Shown here: one piece after another, positions 62,801 through 64,000 of the stretch
Position numbering within the stretch: position 1 is the first letter of the stretch
Layout of the letters: each line of letters opens with the position of its first letter
Assembly (NCBI GenBank): GCA_963669155.1
Contig: OZ022589.1
Location: forward strand, 15,594,272-15,658,271
DNA length: 64,000 nucleotides
Direction: 5' to 3'
From: Arbacia lixula
Taxonomy: Eukaryota > Echinodermata > Echinoidea > Arbacioida > Arbaciidae
Translations under genes and position numbers: made by a program
The notes under the pieces: generated by a model
The model's database searches: none
The model's input: the letters and a program-made list of their open reading frames with translations, nothing else
What the model was told of the DNA's origin: nothing

Positions 62801-63184
62801 GAGAATGGCACTATCAACTATAATTGCACCACATGTTGGTGGAATTCTATAAATATATGTCTTTGAGTTATTGTGCGAATAGAACATTACAAAGGGACGG
62901 ATGGACAACCCAGAAATGTATTGCCAGTGGCCACTTCATGATGGAGGTATTGAAATTGATTTTCCTCTCCCTTCAGACAAAAAAAAAAAAAAAATGCTGG
63001 GCGAAATGAATTCCTCATTGCCTCTGGCTCCTCACCATTTCATCTCCATTAAGCAGGACATTGGCAACAGGGTTCAGTGGCCTCGGCTGCAGGGGCTGGG
63101 GAGTAAAGCGGCCTTTCAGTTGGCAGGCGTAGAGGGCGCACTCCTCATCGAGCAAGACTTGGTGGAAGAGTTGGCCACTTGCTT
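59723..63184 (-). CDS. Unrecognised gene, last two coding exons (partial; 5' part beyond the right edge)
   Basis: Exon 63036-63184 (minus) follows a strong acceptor (TTTCTTTGTGCTCTCGCAG) and ends GAAATG|GTGAGG. Exon 59723-59815 follows TTGTTACAG and ends at TGA (59723-59725). Both meet in phase 0, giving about 80 visible residues. The first exon has an amphipathic start (SGQLFHQVLLDEECALYAC), then a basic, Pro-rich stretch (LKGRF, QPRPLNPVANVLL). The last exon reads HFVPLKDVDVLVASPTGSAF and ends ASSTR. No signal peptide, membrane helix or catalytic motif is visible in this part. The alternating beta-like pattern after LKGRF suggests a small folded domain, but I cannot name a family. The intron is 3.22 kb and carries two inverted-repeat elements. 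The gene converges on the VOPP1-like gene. Confidence 0.6.
61260..61930. repeat. Possible diverged dispersed repeat in the minus-strand gene's intron
   Basis: Two loosely similar segments (TTGGGTAAAAATTGTACATTTGCATAATTAATTATGAATAT near 61302 and ATTCAATTTGCATAAATCATAATTTACCCCGAATTTG near 61790) and the phrase CCAAATTTGGTTGTGATCGG look repeat-like. Boundaries are not clear. Confidence 0.35.
61927..62010. repeat. Hairpin with G-rich and C-rich arms
   Basis: AGGTTTTGACTGTGGTGGAGG plus two runs of six G faces a run of about 17 C plus CTCCACCCCAGTCAAAACCT, with a loop of about 15 bases. Confidence 0.85.
62661..62815. mobile_element. Short MITE, second copy of the innermost 21.8-kb element (inverted core)
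   Basis: CATTCTTATTGGGCTTAAAAAATCG and AAAGCCCAAAGAGAATGGCACTATC bound a core containing GCCGTACCAAAAGCCGAATGGTCC, the reverse complement of the core at 21.84-21.89 kb. Confidence 0.85.
63036..63184 (-). CDS. Unrecognised minus-strand gene, penultimate coding exon
   Basis: This 149-base exon has consensus splice sites on both sides. Its GC content is much higher than the flanking intron and its frame stays open for 49 codons. It enters in phase 1 (two bases complete a codon begun upstream) and leaves in phase 0. The open frame on the opposite strand (62901-63230) covers the same GC-rich block but has no family motif and begins in an A-run, so it is treated as a shadow. Confidence 0.6.
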
Positions 63185-63714
63185 CTGCGAGAGCACAAAG
63201 AAAGTTCTTGAAAGCTTGGGTGGCATTTAAGGGACTCATCAAGCAACAGCATCTTATGTACAAGGTTATTAAATGAATCATTTGCCTGTACAGCAATTCT
63301 GCCCTACTATGACAGAAGGAAGCAAGTGACAAATCACTCAAATCTGGGTTATTGATATTCTTAGATTGTACCCAGGATTCCCTACATGCGGCTAAAACCT
63401 GGACAAGAAATATTCATCTTGCTGCAAGATATTCAATCTAACATGATCTGGTGTTGCACTGATGCCAATGCAAGTGACAGACACATTTTGCTCACTTACA
63501 AGAAAGGTCTCTTTTGTTAGTTGCTTCCTTTTGTCTGAGTAGGGCAGAATTGAACTGGGCTTTTTTCTAATCCAACAGGTAGCTGTTACTAACAACTATT
63601 GTCATCATTCAATGCAACCTACTACATCTGTGTCCCAGACCTGCAAATCAAATTAACCTGTTCAGTCACACACACACAAAAAAAAACGCTGAGCAGCCAT
63701 AATATTATGTGCCA

Positions 63715-64000
63715 GCTCTTGCTTTCTGGCTCCGCCTAAAAAAAACTGAAGGAAATAAAACGATTCTTTATTAAAAAAATCAGGAATGCCGCCTGCATTT
63801 TTAAATTTTGGATGAACCCATTTATCAAACAAAGTACAAGCTCATGTTTTCTGGCTCAACCTAAAAACAAGTAAAGGAAATAAATCCTTTATTTAAGAAA
63901 AAAAGGAAGGCCACCTTCATTTTTAGATTTCAGATGACATCATTTATGAAATTATGTGCTATTTCTTGCTTCATAGCTTTGGCCTAAGAAAAGGAATCCT
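63715..64000 (+). repeat. Tandem repeat, ~124-bp unit, running off the right edge
   Basis: CTTGCTTTCTGGCTCCGCCTAA, CATGTTTTCTGGCTCAACCTAA and CTTGCTTCATAGCTTTGGCCTAA start three successive units near 63718, 63843 and 63966. Each is followed by GGAAATAAA, CTTTATT and GCCNCCTNCATTTTTA motifs in the two complete units. Confidence 0.8.

Noticed and set aside
62901..63230. 109-codon plus-strand frame at the right end
   Set aside because: It mirrors the minus-strand exon 63036-63184, which has a consensus acceptor and donor; the plus frame starts before an A-run and lacks splice support.
1..64000. CRISPR arrays, bacterial operons, viral or retroviral genes
   Set aside because: Regular spacer-separated repeats, clustered long ORFs, and polymerase, integrase or capsid motifs were looked for and not seen.

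Overview
This is AT-rich eukaryotic genomic DNA, mostly intergenic and intronic. It shows no bacterial operon, no phage or virus, and no CRISPR array. GT-AG introns, abundant microsatellites (TAG, CT/GA, CA/GT, poly-C), tRNA-derived SINEs, TTAA-flanked MITEs and foldback elements suggest a marine invertebrate. The repeat style looks most like an echinoderm, but that is an inference from texture and not proven.

Layout. The first ~46 kb contains no gene I can support. At 1-130 there is an NRF1-type palindrome next to a YY1-like ATGG motif, which looks like a TATA-less promoter. At 432-1075 there is a 184-bp tandem duplication and an array of self-complementary TTGATATCAA units. The rest of the first 46 kb holds MITEs (4.3, 13.6, 14.8 kb), a three-layer nested insertion (21.06-22.49 kb) with a partial second copy at 38.6 kb, diverged tandem repeats (23.3/24.5, 25.8-26.2, 27.8-28.3 kb), a pair of reverse-oriented SINEs (35.3-35.9 kb) one of which is split by a palindromic MITE, a long purine block followed by pyrimidine blocks (40.7-42.7 kb), and a minisatellite (43.7 kb).

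Genes. (1) On the + strand, 46899-53622, five exons join in phase into a complete ~179-residue protein. It has a signal peptide, a short Cys/Tyr-rich lumenal domain, one transmembrane helix and a proline-rich tail with two PPxY motifs. This is the VOPP1/WBP1-like architecture, and it is the best-supported gene in the window. (2) On the - strand, 59723-63184, the last two exons of a second gene are visible. They join in phase 0, and I do not recognise the protein. Its upstream exons lie beyond the right edge.

The two genes converge. About 0.8 kb separates their candidate poly(A) signals, and that interval holds a ~200-bp foldback element and a CT/CA microsatellite. I found no evidence for a novel multi-gene system. 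The most interesting material is the intact VOPP1-like gene, the unrecognised minus-strand gene and the nested or hairpin-forming repeats.
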